This document shows, piece after piece, positions 51,896-63,989 of a stretch of 64,000 nucleotides of DNA (position 1 is its first letter; each line of letters starts with the position of its first letter). The notes beneath the pieces are model-generated. The model was not told the DNA's origin. It ran no database searches and saw only the letters and a list, made by a program, of their open reading frames with translations. The position numbers were made by a program, and so were the translations under genes. Origin of the DNA: Desmodesmus armatus (lineage: Eukaryota > Chlorophyta > Chlorophyceae > Sphaeropleales > Scenedesmaceae); NCBI GenBank assembly GCA_007449985.2, contig VIIQ02000209.1, forward strand, positions 1 through 64,000, read 5' to 3'.

Positions 51896-52397
51896 GTTGC
51901 CGACCTCGGAGCTAGCTGGATCGTGCTTACTAAGAAAGTGAAGCGATGGAGTAGTGTGATTCAGTCAACCATGGCAGACTATGACTTGTTACGTTTTGGT
52001 TCCGGCTGAACAGACGGGCTGTCCACATGCGTGACCTTTTAACAGACGTTTCACTGGTAGGCGATTTAGTGAGATTTTGCAGTTTGTTTGCCGATGGAGC
52101 ATCGGGCAAGCTTCCGTCGAGCTGGTGCGCAGGTCGGCCGAACGTCGCTGTAATTCGTCCAAGGGTCGACGACTCCGCGACAGTTGGTTGGGTCACGCGA
52201 TATAACCAATACAAACATGTGGCTGACATATGTGCGCAATCCAAGGTATTGGTCTTCTCGAAATTACGTGGTTGTCGTAACACAGGCTTTAGCCACCAAA
52301 AAGAGTGGGCTGGAAGCTGCCAAGCTGCCAGCAGCACCCCTTCCTGTTTGTTCAGCAACCCTTTCCACCCCCTCAACAATCACGAAACACCCGAAAG
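51896..52397. promoter_or_regulatory. Divergent promoter between the paralogous genes G1 and G2
   Basis: About 500 bp separate two start codons of related genes in opposite orientation. The interval is AT-richer and unique, with no open frame that resembles either gene. It most likely serves as a bidirectional promoter. No specific motif was identified. Confidence 0.5.
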
Positions 52398-54910
52398 ATG
52401 AAGTGGCAAGATCCGTTTGACGGGCCTACACCCAACTTAGACCATTTCCAGGAACCCAATTCCGCCACCCTTCCCATCTCCTCGCCATTTTATGCAGCAG
52501 CAGCGGCGGGTCCTGCCGGCGCGGTGTCAAGATCATCACCAGCAGCAGCAGTAGCATCCTCAGCAGCAGTGGTTGATAAAGATGCAGATGCGTACACCAA
52601 GATCAAAGCAGGGCCTCCCTGCACAGATGTGATGGTGATCACCCAGAACCCTGAGATCAGGCGGTTGCTGCTGCCACTGAAAGCTCTGAGGGTGCTGCAG
52701 GTGCGGCCTGGATTCGACCATACTTCTGATCTGCTGAAGGCATGCAGCATCGATACCTTGGAATGGCATTCACTGAATCGTCGGACGCTCCTGCCATAGG
52801 CAAAGTCTGGCAGCAATGCTCTGCTGCCAAGTTCTGTCGCCCGGGGCAGGGGCAACCCTGAGGGCATGATGGCCACCCTGCATCATGAGTGACTCGGTCA
52901 ACCGGGTTTGGGTTATTGCCCTGCCCCAGGCACATGTGGACTGACTTCTGCGGCAGAGCCATGGCCGCTGGTGTTATTTGAAGCATTAGAAGCTGAATTC
53001 AGGGCAGCAGCAGTAGCTCTCACCTAGGTCTGATCAGTCAGAGTCATGACTCAGTCACCTTGAAGGGTGACTCACCCTTTGAGGGCCCTTCACAGTGGCT
53101 GTACAGGGCCACATCACTGGCTTCCAGTGGTCGGACCACGTGTTGCACACATGGTGTATCACATGCATGGCATGCGGCATGTGCTGTTTGTGTGCTGCTG
53201 CAGATCTTGTGCACGTCCATCTTCATCCTGCTGTGCATTGTGGTTTTGGCCAGCCGGCAGCGCATCAGCAGGGCAGTGGCGGCAGAGCTGCAGGGCGTGC
53301 GGCTGGCGTGGCGTTCACAGCAACAAACTCATGGTGACCCAGAGGAGGCCTTCTTGAGAGATGCTTCTCTGGTGCAGACGATGATGATTCTGCTGGTGAG
53401 GCTGCAGTCTGATGTGTGAAGGGTCTTAGGATGATCCTAGGCCCTACCGTGTGATGATCCGATCGGATTGATCATCGATCATCGCTTCAGTGAAGGCTAG
53501 TCATTGGTGACATTTGTTCGGCGGCATAGCGTGCATTCCCAAATGGTGTGTGCATCTGATGCGGTCTGGTGCATCAACTCAACCAATCCGATGGCATCGG
53601 ATGCCATGGCCCATTTGTGACAAATAAACTTGAACAGACATGGGAAAGGTGTCAAAGACGTCAGCACAACTAGAGAGACTTGCTGCCAGCCCACAGACGG
53701 TCACCAGCAGTGCTGGCAAGGGTCCTTCCACAGATCCCCAAGTCCTGGACCACCAATGACAGCCACCTGGCCCATCCAGGCTGACAAAAAACTTCAAGTT
53801 TTTGGCAGTGCCAGAGGCTCCAGATCAACAGGAAGGCTGCTAACACTTGGTTCTGTTGTGCCTGCAGGTGATGTTCACGTCTGTATGCTTCGTCATCGCT
53901 GTTGCAAGTGAGTCCCACTGCAGCATGCACGCACAACATGTATGTTCTCAAATTGTTCTTTCACAATGATGAGCACAGAGGAGGCTTGAACGCACTGCTG
54001 AGAGTGTGGCTTATGCATGACTCAAGCAAGTTGCAAATCTTGAAACACTGCATCGTGATGTGTGTGACACGCGCCGGCGCTGCACAGCAGAGGTTCACCA
54101 TGGCCGCAGCGGCATGCTGATGTCCTACCACCTTCTGTCTCAGTCACGTTGGTGACTTCAGGAGAACAGCGTTGTTTGTCACTGACCATCCAGTCACCAT
54201 CCATCCAGTCATCGGTCACCATCCAGTCATCGGATGAACGCTGTCTTTGCCGAGCAATTGGATCACAGCTTGCTTGCTAAGCGCGTGTGCTGCATCTCGC
54301 TTGCCTGCAGGTCTTGTCCTTAGAATTTTCTGGCTCGTCTTCACAGTCGCCCCCGGCAAGCGCCCCCGCCGCTACAGCAGCAACGCTGCCGTCACCGCTC
54401 ATAGCTTGATTGCTAAACCCATCTCCTGCTGTTTGCTGCTGCTGCTGCTGCTGCTGCTGCCTCTGCTGCTGCTGCTGTGTTCCTCTTGCCTGCAGGCCTT
54501 GCCCTTAGCATCGTGTGGCTCGTCTTCACAGTCGCCCCAGGCAAGCGCCCCCGCCGCTACAGCAGCGGCCGCACCCACTGCAGCAGGTTCACTTGCGACC
54601 TTGTCTGGGACTCTGTCTTCTGTTGTCTGTGGGCCGCTGCCCTGCTGCTGTCTTGCCTGTCTGTTGGCGCATATGCGGGGTACCGAGTGTAGGTGTGTCA
54701 TTCGCGCAGATCTGCTTTGCTGCAGTGGTGCTAGTGCTGCATGTGGGGTCTGCAATTGTGAGTGGGTTGGTGCGTAGGAGGGTTCAAGTGGCGGCTGCGA
54801 GTGAGAGGGCGGTGTTTGGGGTGCAGATGGGTGTGGGTGGGGTGTACCCTCAGGTTGTGTGCCGCTCTGGCAGCCCTGTGGATGAACTGAACTCATCAGA
54901 GCTGCTGTGA
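52398..54910 (+). CDS. MARVEL-like four-helix membrane protein (member G2), one frame break
   Basis: Four exons with the same architecture as G1: 52398-52700 (ends LKALRVLQ), 53204-53395 (helix 1 ILCTSIFILLCIVVLAS, then a basic loop), 53868-53907 (40 nt, VMFTSVCFVIAVA) and 54496-54910. Exon 4 starts SLALSIVWLVFTVAPGKRPR and contains helix 3 DSVFCCLWAAALLLSCLSVG. Near 54685-54690 the frame must shift by one base to reach helix 4 (FAQICFAAVVLVLHVGSAIV, then SGLVRRR), which aligns with G1 across the break. With that base the product is ~316 aa. Either an assembly indel or a recent mutation explains it. Tetraspan membrane protein, role unknown. Confidence 0.6.
54305..54395 (+). repeat. Copy of the G2 exon 4 acceptor edge
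   Basis: The first ~85 bases of exon 4 (54485-54570, coding LALSIVWLVFTVAPGKRPR) recur at 54303-54390 with their own CTGCAG acceptor. A CTG tract (54437-54465) then leads into the real acceptor at 54495. Confidence 0.85.
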
Positions 54911-55762
54911 TGGTCCTCAGCACAGTGTATCAGTGTCAGTGTTGGTCCGTGTTTTTCGGCTTCATTCGGTTGTCGGCAGCTGCTTGGGTTGCCTTGCGTC
55001 CGGTCGTTTTCCGTTGCAGACATTGCAGAATACTCTGTTGTGTCCTTGTTGTGTGACAATGAAGGCGCCACTAGTATTTGTGGGTTGTGTTCATAGTGGA
55101 GCCAATGGGGCTGAGTGAAGTTCTTTCCAGCACATGGTGCCTTTGCTTGAAGCAGCTACAAGCCCTTATGCATGCGCAGCAGCAACAGCAGCAGTGGCAG
55201 CGGCAGCAACGAATTGGTAGCTGGCAAATCCAATGTATAGAAGTGCATTGAGTTTGAATTGTGATGGTGAGTTGCTGCAAGTGGTTTTGTTGTGGGTGCT
55301 GCGCGATGATTGCGACTGCTTGCTTGCCAGCAAAGTGCAGCAATGCTGAATGCAGTTTTTGCTCGTCCCTGCTGTCAATTTTACCGCATCCATAGTGTCT
55401 GGACGTGAAATTTGGGTTGTAATTGCAAAGGTTTTGGGATAGCTATCCCACCCTATTGGGTGGTGGCTGTGCAACTGGCCGTGCAACTGCATTGACTTGC
55501 AGTCATGTGGGACAGGTGTTGCCACAAAGGTGTAGTGTTATGCCTGCATTTGAACCATGCTGCACCAGCCAATGTCGAACAAAGCCCCTCAGAGCTATGT
55601 TTCTGGCATCATACTCTTGGCTATGATCAGTTGTAGTGCACAAGCCGGTACATGTGTGCATGCACACCCATGTACATCCACTTGTACATGACGACACTAC
55701 AACATCACAGGCTTGTTCAAAGCTGCGTCCAAATATATCGATAGCAGACAACATCGTCTACT
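54911..55762. other. Intergenic region, nothing supported
   Basis: This stretch holds the G2 3' flank, with a possible TGTAA signal at about 55413, and the promoter of the transporter/LicD gene. A short CAG/CTG-rich patch is at 55166-55215. No gene or RNA is supported. Confidence 0.5.
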
Positions 55763-56893
55763 ATGCGGATTGATGATTCGCGCCAAGTGGCCGAACATAC
55801 TCATGCGGTCCACACCGTCGGCAAGCATCATGCAGGAATCTCCAAACGAGGAATCTTCTCATTGTCGCACTCAATAATGTTGCCACAACTCTGTTCTCTG
55901 CAGCAACAATATGTATGCATTGGCACATCCGTATCCCTTCTGTGCCTGCTTTGCTGCTTGCAGGCGGTGCTGCCGATTGCAATAGCAGTACATTATGCGC
56001 AAGCGTCTGATCAGCTGAAACCACGGCCGTCTCAGTTGCTGTTTGTGTCCGAAGCAGTAAAGCTGCTGGTGACTGTTTGCATATGCATACACCGTACTTG
56101 CGGTCCCAAACGCTGTCAAAGAAGCAAAATTGTCTCCAGAAGTCTATGCAACCACAACCAACAAGGAAGCACAGTCTGGTCGCAGCTTTGGAGCCTTACT
56201 ACAAGCTCCGGCACTGTTGCTGCTGGTTGGAGAGCAGCAGCGCTTCTCTCATCAGCAGCCCTGTGCTACACTGTCTCAAACAAGTGGGTGACCTCACATC
56301 AGATGCATTGCAGATCAGACATCAATGCCAATGTTGCAAGCTCTGTTCACAACAAGACAAGCACATCGAGCCACGTTCACCCTGCAGGTGGCGCCCAATC
56401 ATCTGCGCTGATTGAGATTAGGCCAGTGGCACTTGTTGACAGAAACACATCTCCCAGCAGCGCCGCGCACACCAATCGCAGCAGCAGCAGTTCTAATTTT
56501 AATTCGCAGTACCACTGTGTAGATGATCTACACAAGCTGTTTGTGGCCCACCTGCAACAGCCGCCTCCCCTTTCGGCCAGATACTCAGATCGATCCACCT
56601 CCCTGCTGTGCAGCCTGGCCTTTGACCTTCTGGAGCGCCTACCAGTCCACAGCTATGCACTGCTTTCAAACCTCAAGGCCGCGGCCACAGGCCTCAGTGC
56701 ATTTTGGTTTGCAAGGCAGCGGCCCAATGCAAAGGCCGCAGTTAGTAGCCTTGCATTGATACTAGGGTCAGTGCTTATAGGGCACTACACAGTGCAGGAT
56801 CAGTATGCCATGGGTGGGGCGGAAGAACCAAGTCTGCAGGGAGCATCACTGCTCAATAACGCCCACAGCAACAGCACCAGCAGCACCAGTGGA

Positions 56894-56925
<32 letters not shown>

Positions 56926-59528
56926 CTGGCCATCTGATCTACTGTGTATGACAGCAGCAGCCGTGTTGTCAGCAGCAGCATCTGCAGCGCTGACCCTCTT
57001 GTACCGAGCCCAACCAAACAACAGCGGCACTATCTCTGCTGGCAACAGCTGTAGAACCACCACTCTATCCAGCACCAGCAGCGGCAGCAGTGCTAGCAGG
57101 AGCAGCAGCTGTGGCAGCTGGAGTGAAGGCAGGCTGCCGCACGGTGGTCTGCTCTACACGTTCGGCATGCTGCTGAATGGATGCGTCAGCAAGTACTACG
57201 GTGCTGGAGTAGTGTATTTGGGGACCTCAGCCAACCAGTGGCTCCTGGTAATGCTGCATGCGGCATCGGTGCTGGTCACGGTACGTCATGTGTGATTTTG
57301 GCAGCCTTGCCTTGCATACGTTCTTGTGCTGGAGCCGTTGGCTGCGCCATGTGTTTGCTGCATGTGAGACGTTCCATTCTGCACACCATGTGACTGGACA
57401 GAAGTTTCCCACACAAGAAAAACAGCAGCAGCATGTGCAAAAGCATCCACTGTGCCACGCTGGCACTCTGTGCTGCTTGCTGTTTGTGGGCCTCTGGCTC
57501 CCTTGTGGGTGGCTCAGCTTTTGCCAATTTTTGTAGCTGTGACTGTTACTGCTTTTACCGTCTGTAGGAAGCCACTGTGAGATGCCATGGAGTTACACTC
57601 ACTTCAGCAGTGCTTTCCTGCAGCACCTTACCAGCAGCAGTCATGGGTGATGCAGCGCTGCGACAGTTCTCTGGTGCAGCAAGTGGCATCATTTACCTGG
57701 GCTGCTTTGCATCTGCAGTAGGAGCCCTGGTGTTGCATCACGCACTCAATGCCAGCGCAAGTGATACAGCATCAGGAGGTGATGCAGCAGGTGCAGCCAG
57801 CGACACTCAGCAAGGGAGCAACATGTGCACTGGGGCAGCGTCCAAGCTGTTCGCGGCTGCGTCAGTGGTGCCAGCCATATTCGTCTTGCTTGTTGTGGCG
57901 CTGGCAGTGAGCAGCATGGGGACGACCAGCAGGACCACCACACAAGCGACTCCCGTCAGGGCAGCTGCGGGGGAAGCACAGCTATGGGGTACGGTGTATG
58001 CAGACGCAACAGCCGTAACAAGAAATGCCAGCAGCGCAGCGGCTTCGCCACCTCTCTCCGCAGCTGCTGCATTTACCAACGGCGAATTAGGTGTGCAGAC
58101 AGACGCGCCTATGCGTGTGCTGCCACCTTTCGAGCCTACGTGCATCGCGTCAGGGGCCAGCATGGAACAGGTCGGGTGCCCCGTCCTCGACTGCAGGCGC
58201 GACGAACCGTGTAACGTCCGCGACCCCAGCTGCTGCGCCTTCATCAACTTCGAGATACTGACGTTTTTTGACAGCTTCATGACGCTGAAGTGCCTTCAAC
58301 ATGAGTGGCTCGTGCTGTACGGGACGTCGCTCGGCGCACTGCGGAATCAGACGATACTGCCCCATACCGAAGACCTCGACATCGGGCTCAGCCCACTTGG
58401 CGTGCAGTTTCTCGAGCTGAATGCCACCCGACAGGAGCTCTGGCGTTACGGCTACGCATTCTGGCATGATGCGGACCGCCAGGTTTGGAAGCTGTGTCCT
58501 CACGCCCAACACCCTTCACCTGCATTTCAGGCAGTCATGATGCAGAACGAAGCTGCGGCCGAGTGGCGAGGACGCACAGGGATGTCACCTGCAGGCTACA
58601 TGGACGCTTGGCTTATCTGGCAGGTGCCGGATGAAGTTACCACTTGCACGGTGTCAGCAGGGCTCAACATCACAAAAGCCTTATCAGTGCCTTGGGACGC
58701 ACACAGCCCACCCTATGATGGCATCAAAAGCGCATGCCAGCATGTCCCAAGCTCTCGCCGGTCGCGCAAATTGAGGGCGGCATTGAGGAAAGATTCTTGG
58801 CAAGTGCCAGCAGCAGCTCAGCAGCCTGGCAGTACTGCTGCCAGTAGCAGTACGACTGGCAGTACTGCTGCCAGTAGCAGTACGACTGGCAGTACTGCTG
58901 CCAGTAGCAGTACGAGTGGCAGTACTGCTGCCCGTAGCAGTACAACTGGCAGTACTGCTGCCAATACTATTGCTATTGGTAGCGCTAGGAGGAAGTACTG
59001 CGCCCTTGAAGCCCCAGAGCCGCTGTTGGTGCAGCCTGGGTCAAGGACGGCCAGCATCGGCGGCCAGCTGTTGCCCATGGCTAGCAATGCTGAGGCGTGA
59101 GTAACGAGTGCTGCACTAGCGTCGCAGCGTCGCATTGCACTAGCGCCTTGTCGGATGAGCGCTGCACTAAGGATGTGCGCAGCATCCAGGTACTACCAGC
59201 AGCAGCAACGCAGTCGGACTGGGAAGAAGCACTCAATGCTGGTAGCCGCTATCACCACAGCAGCAGGCGGCCATACTGTGCCACACTGAAACTAACTTGT
59301 GACAACTTGCCAAACAAACGGTTTGTTTTCCGCCCTGACAGGCAGATGGAGGCAACCTATGGCCCTGACTGGCGCACACCCAACACCAGCTACCACGGGG
59401 ACTCAGCCTTCACGTGGGATGAGCCGATGTTGAGGCAAGCGCTGCTGCAGAAGCTGTCGGTGACTGCTTGGGGTGACAAGTCGTATCAACAACGGCTGAA
59501 GCGGTGCATCAGCAGGCCAGGCAGCTGA
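55763..59528 (+). CDS. Nucleotide-sugar-transporter-like membrane domain fused to a LicD/fukutin-type domain
   Basis: Exons 55763-57280, 57568-59096 and 59183-59528 join in phase to ~1130 aa. Residues ~40-590 are hydrophobic with nucleotide-sugar-transporter features: SQLLFVSEAVKLLVTVCI, YALLSNLKAAATGLSAFWF, ALILGSVLIG, NGCVSKYYGAGVVYLGTSAN and SGAASGIIYLGCFASAVGAL; Ser-rich insertions interrupt them. A further helix (FAAASVVPAIFVLLVVALAV) precedes a LicD-type region: LVLYGTSLGALRNQTILPHT then EDLDIGL (DxD at ~775-777), finishing with QMEATYGPDWRTPNTSYHG. LicD-family proteins transfer phosphocholine or sugar-phosphate groups to glycans; fukutin is a eukaryotic relative. Separate neighbouring genes cannot be excluded, because the junction exon (57568 on) has no convincing start codon of its own near the boundary. 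The N-terminal start could also be the Met at about 55877. Confidence 0.65.
58828..58975 (+). repeat. In-frame 30-bp tandem repeat in the LicD gene
   Basis: About five 30-bp units encode GSTAASSST-type decapeptides between the LicD core and its C-terminal motif. Units differ by one or two bases. Confidence 0.95.
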
Positions 59529-60749
59529 AGGAGGGTGCTGGGGCAAATCGATCACTTGCTTCAAGTGGCCGTCATCCCCTGCAGCTGTTGGCTTCTTTGA
59601 AGGCTTGGCGCCTTGCAAGCAATTGCTGCCGCATCATGATGCAGCCGTGCCGTATGCGGTTGTTGTTCACCAGCAGGGTTGGGCCTCGGGCCTTCAAAAG
59701 TTTGAAGCCTCGTTGTAACGGACAATCAACCATTTGATCAGCTTGTACTGGCCACCATTTGTGACTACCTGACTGGCAGGATGGACGCATGCAGGGGCGC
59801 GGGAGGGTAGCAGGTTTTCCAGGCATGAAAGGAGGGCTTACAGGAGTGCATGCCCAGCATGTTCTCAGGCATTGGGGAGTGGGCATTTACGCCCCCCTTT
59901 TTTCTGCACATTGGAAGGCATTCAGGACTTGCTGGGCGAACGCAAGACTGCAGCAAACATGTTGATCACCAAACTCACTGCTCATACAGCGGCGCGTCTT
60001 TGAACTTTGCTTCAGTGTTCATGTTCATGTTGACCACTTATGGTCGCCGATGACCATCTGCAACGTCGACATAAATGGGATGCAGCTGATCATGGATGTT
60101 GTGCAGTGTCGAACTCGCTGCCGACCTCAATGTCCATCATCGACCGATGTCGATGTGATGTCAACATGGAACTGAACATTCAGAACAGCTCAACTTGGGT
60201 CAACACCGGTGTCGAACATCAATATTGAGACATGTGGCAGAATCAGAGTCGGCTGTGGTAACATACTGCAACACACTGCACTGTATGGCATCGATCAATA
60301 CAGGCAAATCTGAAGACAACAGTTGGGAAGCATGTGACACATTCAGCCATCACCACTTGTTGTTGCAACACCAAGCGCATATACCCAAGTGCAAAGCTTT
60401 GAGACCCAACGGCCGATGCACCCATCAACACTCAAACGCCAATCACACAATTCACAACCATAGCACACACAAAGCAACGCACTGAAACCCGCGGCGACAC
60501 GCAATCATTGCAGCAACACACTCGGCCACCACTTCAGCCGGAGGCTCATACACTTGCTGGCTTTACTGCACACACAGTCTTTCACATCAGCTGCAAACAC
60601 ACACATGGCTAAACCCCGTGGTAGCACCCCGTTCCCACACAGCTTGCTGCAAAGGAGGTATGGTACGTCAAAAGCAGCTGCTAAATCCCCACATAAACTG
60701 CAAATGGGTGACCCTATTGTATCCCCCCCCCTCGCACAGAAACACCCCC
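59529..60749. other. Intergenic region between convergent LicD-type and Lon genes
   Basis: No gene is supported. At about 60638-60700 there is a diverged copy of the Lon terminal exon end (parent 60751-60810). A TGTAA at about 59714 may end the LicD transcript. Repeated CATCGA/TCGACA-type words around 60040-60200 are noted but unexplained. Confidence 0.5.
60638..60700 (-). repeat. Copy of the Lon terminal exon end
   Basis: CACAGCTTGCTGC and the following bases match 60751-60800, including the region coding for [10 protein letters not shown]. It lies downstream of the real stop. Confidence 0.7.
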
Positions 60750-61886
60750 TCACAGCTTGCTGCGGCTGCGTAGGAGGTACGGTGGGTCAAAGGCAGCTGC
60801 CAACACATCCTCCAGCCTTGACACAGGAATCACCTGCAACCCCACACTACCGCCACCACTGCTGCTGCTGCTGCCTGCTGTGGCAGCATTGCTGCTGGCA
60901 TCACAGTCACCACAATCCTCTTCCTCGTGTTGCTGCTGTTGCGTAGCCTCTTGAGCGTGTAGCTCAACCTCGCGCATGTTGCGTGCGGGCACCAGGGCGC
61001 GCTTCAGGCCGGCTGCACGGGCGGCCAGCAGCTTCTCCCTGATGCCACCAACCTGCACACCAACACAGGTGGATAAGCCATCGGAAACATCTTGGATAAC
61101 TTACGTGCCTTGTTGCACAGGTAAGCTGAGTGCTTACCAGCGCGACACACATGAAGTTGGGGGGGTTGTCTGCATTGCAGCATGAACCTGTGCACAGGCG
61201 CAAATCATCTTGGCAAGAGAGTCATCCTGGTGGGGTAGCATGCATGGAGGTTCCCCTCAGAAATCTACTTTGCAGGACGCCCCCTCCCCCCCCCCCCCCA
61301 CACACCCCCGTGCGCCTCCCCAGGTCACACAGATCACACAGCAACAGCAACAGCCCACCCAATGTCAGCTCGGCTCAAGTCAATTCAGCTGTCAGCCCCC
61401 CCCCCCCCCCTTGCCAGCCCCTCTCACCGGCAGCACTAGTCCACTGAGTGTCATCTCCCCCGTCATGGCTGTGTCCCCCCGCACCACCCGCCCACTCAGC
61501 CTGCTCAACATAGCCACAGCCAGGGTGATGCCTGCTGAGGGACCGTCCTTGGGCACTGACCCAGCAGGAAGGTGCACGTGAAGATCCCACGACAAGGGCG
61601 GCCCGCTGCTGCTGCTGCTGGGGGCGACGGCTGCATTGACGGCTGCATTGGCGTCTACCTGCCGCCACTGCTGCTGCTGCTGCTGCTGCTGATCAGCAGC
61701 AGTACTGAGCAGTAGTCGCCCCAAGCTACCAAAGTAGCTGCTGTCACTATCACCAAACCCATCCTGCAGCTCCCCTGCTGCTGCTGCTGCTGCTGAGGTG
61801 ACAGCTGCAGCAGCACCGGTGGCACAGCAACCTCACCCCGCTGTCGCTGCTGCTGCTGCTGCTGCTGCCGCTGTCCCTCTGACTGG

Positions 61887-61918
<32 letters not shown>

Positions 61919-63989
61919 AGTGATAGGGGCATCCACCAGCCCCAGCTCCCAGGCATGTGCCCGTATCCACGACAGTGCAATGCGAGCACTCTCCTCAAGG
62001 ACCTCACCCACTTGACCAGTGAGAGTCAGCTGACCTGCACAGCAGCAGCAGCAGCAGCAGGTGCAGCAGTGGTGGTGTCACGCACTTGGGAATCCATGTG
62101 CTGCCCACACCACCGTGCTAGGCAGTCGCAGCTCTTCCCCCCTCAAGCTGTTGTTGCATTGCCAAACATGTTCTGTAGGATACAGGAAAGAAACATGAGC
62201 CAGCTCTCACACCATTTCTTTGAACAAAGCCACTCACCCATCGCCCCTTCGCTGCGCCCTTCGCCCCGTGTGACTGCCACACACTCCACACACTGAACCC
62301 CACCCCCTGCAGCCGTCCACACCAGGCCGGCCACCACGCCAGGGCTGGACACTGCTGCACTCAACTCCTCAGCTGCTGAGCTGTACTTTGGAGGGCCCAG
62401 CACGGTTTCAACAAGTACGGCATCCACCACTATGCGGGCCTGTACACATGTCAAAAGACGAGGAAGGTCGGGGGGGGGGGGGGTGATTTCATGTGCTGTA
62501 CGAGGCCGGGGAGCGCGGGAGCGCGGGGGCCGGGGTGTGTGTTGGGGGGGGGGGGGGGGCACTGTACTGCCGGGCCTGTGCGGGGAAAGTGGAGGAGGGA
62601 CACTGCTGCACTCAACTCCTCAGCTGCTGAGCTGTACTTGGGGGGACCCAGCACGGTTTCTACAAGCACGGCATCCACCACTATGCGGGCCTGTCGAGAT
62701 GGAAGGAGAGGGGAGAGGCAGAGCAGCAGGTGGGTGGGTGGGGGTGAGGGTGGGGGCCTTTGTGCAGGGGGGAAGCGGTGTGTGTGTGTGTGGGGGGGGG
62801 GTCTGTGAGGGGCGGGGAAAACGAACGAGAGGGGAAGAAGGGGAGGAGAGAAGATAAGGGGGGGGGGGGGGTGCTCAGATCCTCCACTGCTGAGCTGTAC
62901 TTGGGGGACCCAGCACCGTTTCAACTAAAGCAGCGTCCACCACGATGCGGGCCTGTTGACAAATCCAAGGAGGAGGGGGGGGGGGGGTCAGGGGTGACAT
63001 CAGAACGTCGCGGCACTCAGATCCTCCACTGCTGAGCTGTACTTGGGGGGACCCAGCACAGTCTCAACTAAAGCAGCGACCACCACGATGAGGGCCTGTG
63101 CACACGTCACAGTAGGGGGGGGGGACAGGGCACGGTCTGAACCACAATACTGGGCCTGTGTTGAGAGGGATAAGGAAGGGGGTGGGGGTGCTCAGATCCT
63201 CCACTGCTGAGCTGTACTTGGGGGACCCAGCACCGTCTCAACTAAAGCAGCGTCCACCACGATGCGTGCCTACAGGAATGGGGGGCGGGGGGGGGGGGGG
63301 GGGAGCTGGGGTCAAATGGAAGGGGACACGTCAGTGCTGGGTTTCTCTGCTGCTGGTCTCCACAAGGTGCTGATGTACACAAGACACCTGCAGCAGTCTC
63401 AGTCACGACAGCATGCACCACAGTTAATGCGAATGCATGCAGCCAAGGGGGTTACTGCGGCGGGACGCCTTATCATATCCAGCCAAGTTAGCCAAATCCC
63501 CAAAAGCGAACAAGACCACCCTTTGCGCAGAGAGTTCACACACCTGTGCTTGTGTGAGGAGGTCTGGTGGGTAGGGGTGGGGGTCCACACCACCCGCAGG
63601 GGTCCCGTCGTACCGCACAGCAGACGCACGCTGGTGCTGCTGCAGCTGCTGAACCGTCAACGCATGCCGCTGCTGCTGCTGCTGCTGCTGAGGGGTCAGC
63701 GGCGGCCACACATGCTGCTGCTGCTGCTGCTTGGTGGCGCTGCCAAGCGCACTAGACAGTGCTGACACACCAACACCAGGTGCTGCACTGCTGCCACTGC
63801 TGCCCTGAGCCGCCGCAGCCGCCGACCCTGCTGCTGCTGCTGATAAGCCGCCAGCCCGGCGCTTGAGCCGTGGCTGTGCCTGGGTTTTGACTCTCAGGCC
63901 TGAACCCTGGCTGCTGCTGCTGCTGCTTGCGCTGCTGCTGGCTGCAACGCTTGCGCCCTCACTCACTGACCATGTGGTCACACTGACAC
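60750..63989 (-). CDS. LON2: Lon protease 2, peroxisomal type (3' part; gene continues past the window end)
   Basis: AAA+ ATP-dependent serine protease for matrix protein quality control. Exons seen: 63544-63989, 62238-62439, 61428-62034 and 60750-61052. The order is: a low-complexity linker (exon 63544-63989), [59 protein letters not shown], then the Ser site [10 protein letters not shown] with [17 protein letters not shown], and the Lys site [19 protein letters not shown]. The catalytic Ser of GPSAG and the Lys of the REK motif are both present, matching E. coli S679 and K722. The last three residues, SKL, are a PTS1 peroxisomal signal, as in plant LON2. Exon 61428-62034 changes frame between its Gln-rich insert (about 61790-61910) and the Ser-site segment, so an unrecognised intron or an indel in a CAG run must exist. 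N-terminal and AAA+ regions lie outside the window. Confidence 0.85.
62600..63277 (-). repeat. Four copies of the Lon exon 62238-62439 acceptor edge
   Basis: The exon start (62355-62439, coding [20 protein letters not shown]) recurs at about 62602-62692, 62870-62956, 63014-63102 and 63188-63274. Each includes the acceptor and coding for the same peptide with few changes, and adjacent G-runs of 8-16 bases vary in length. Similarity falls with distance from the parent. Confidence 0.85.
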
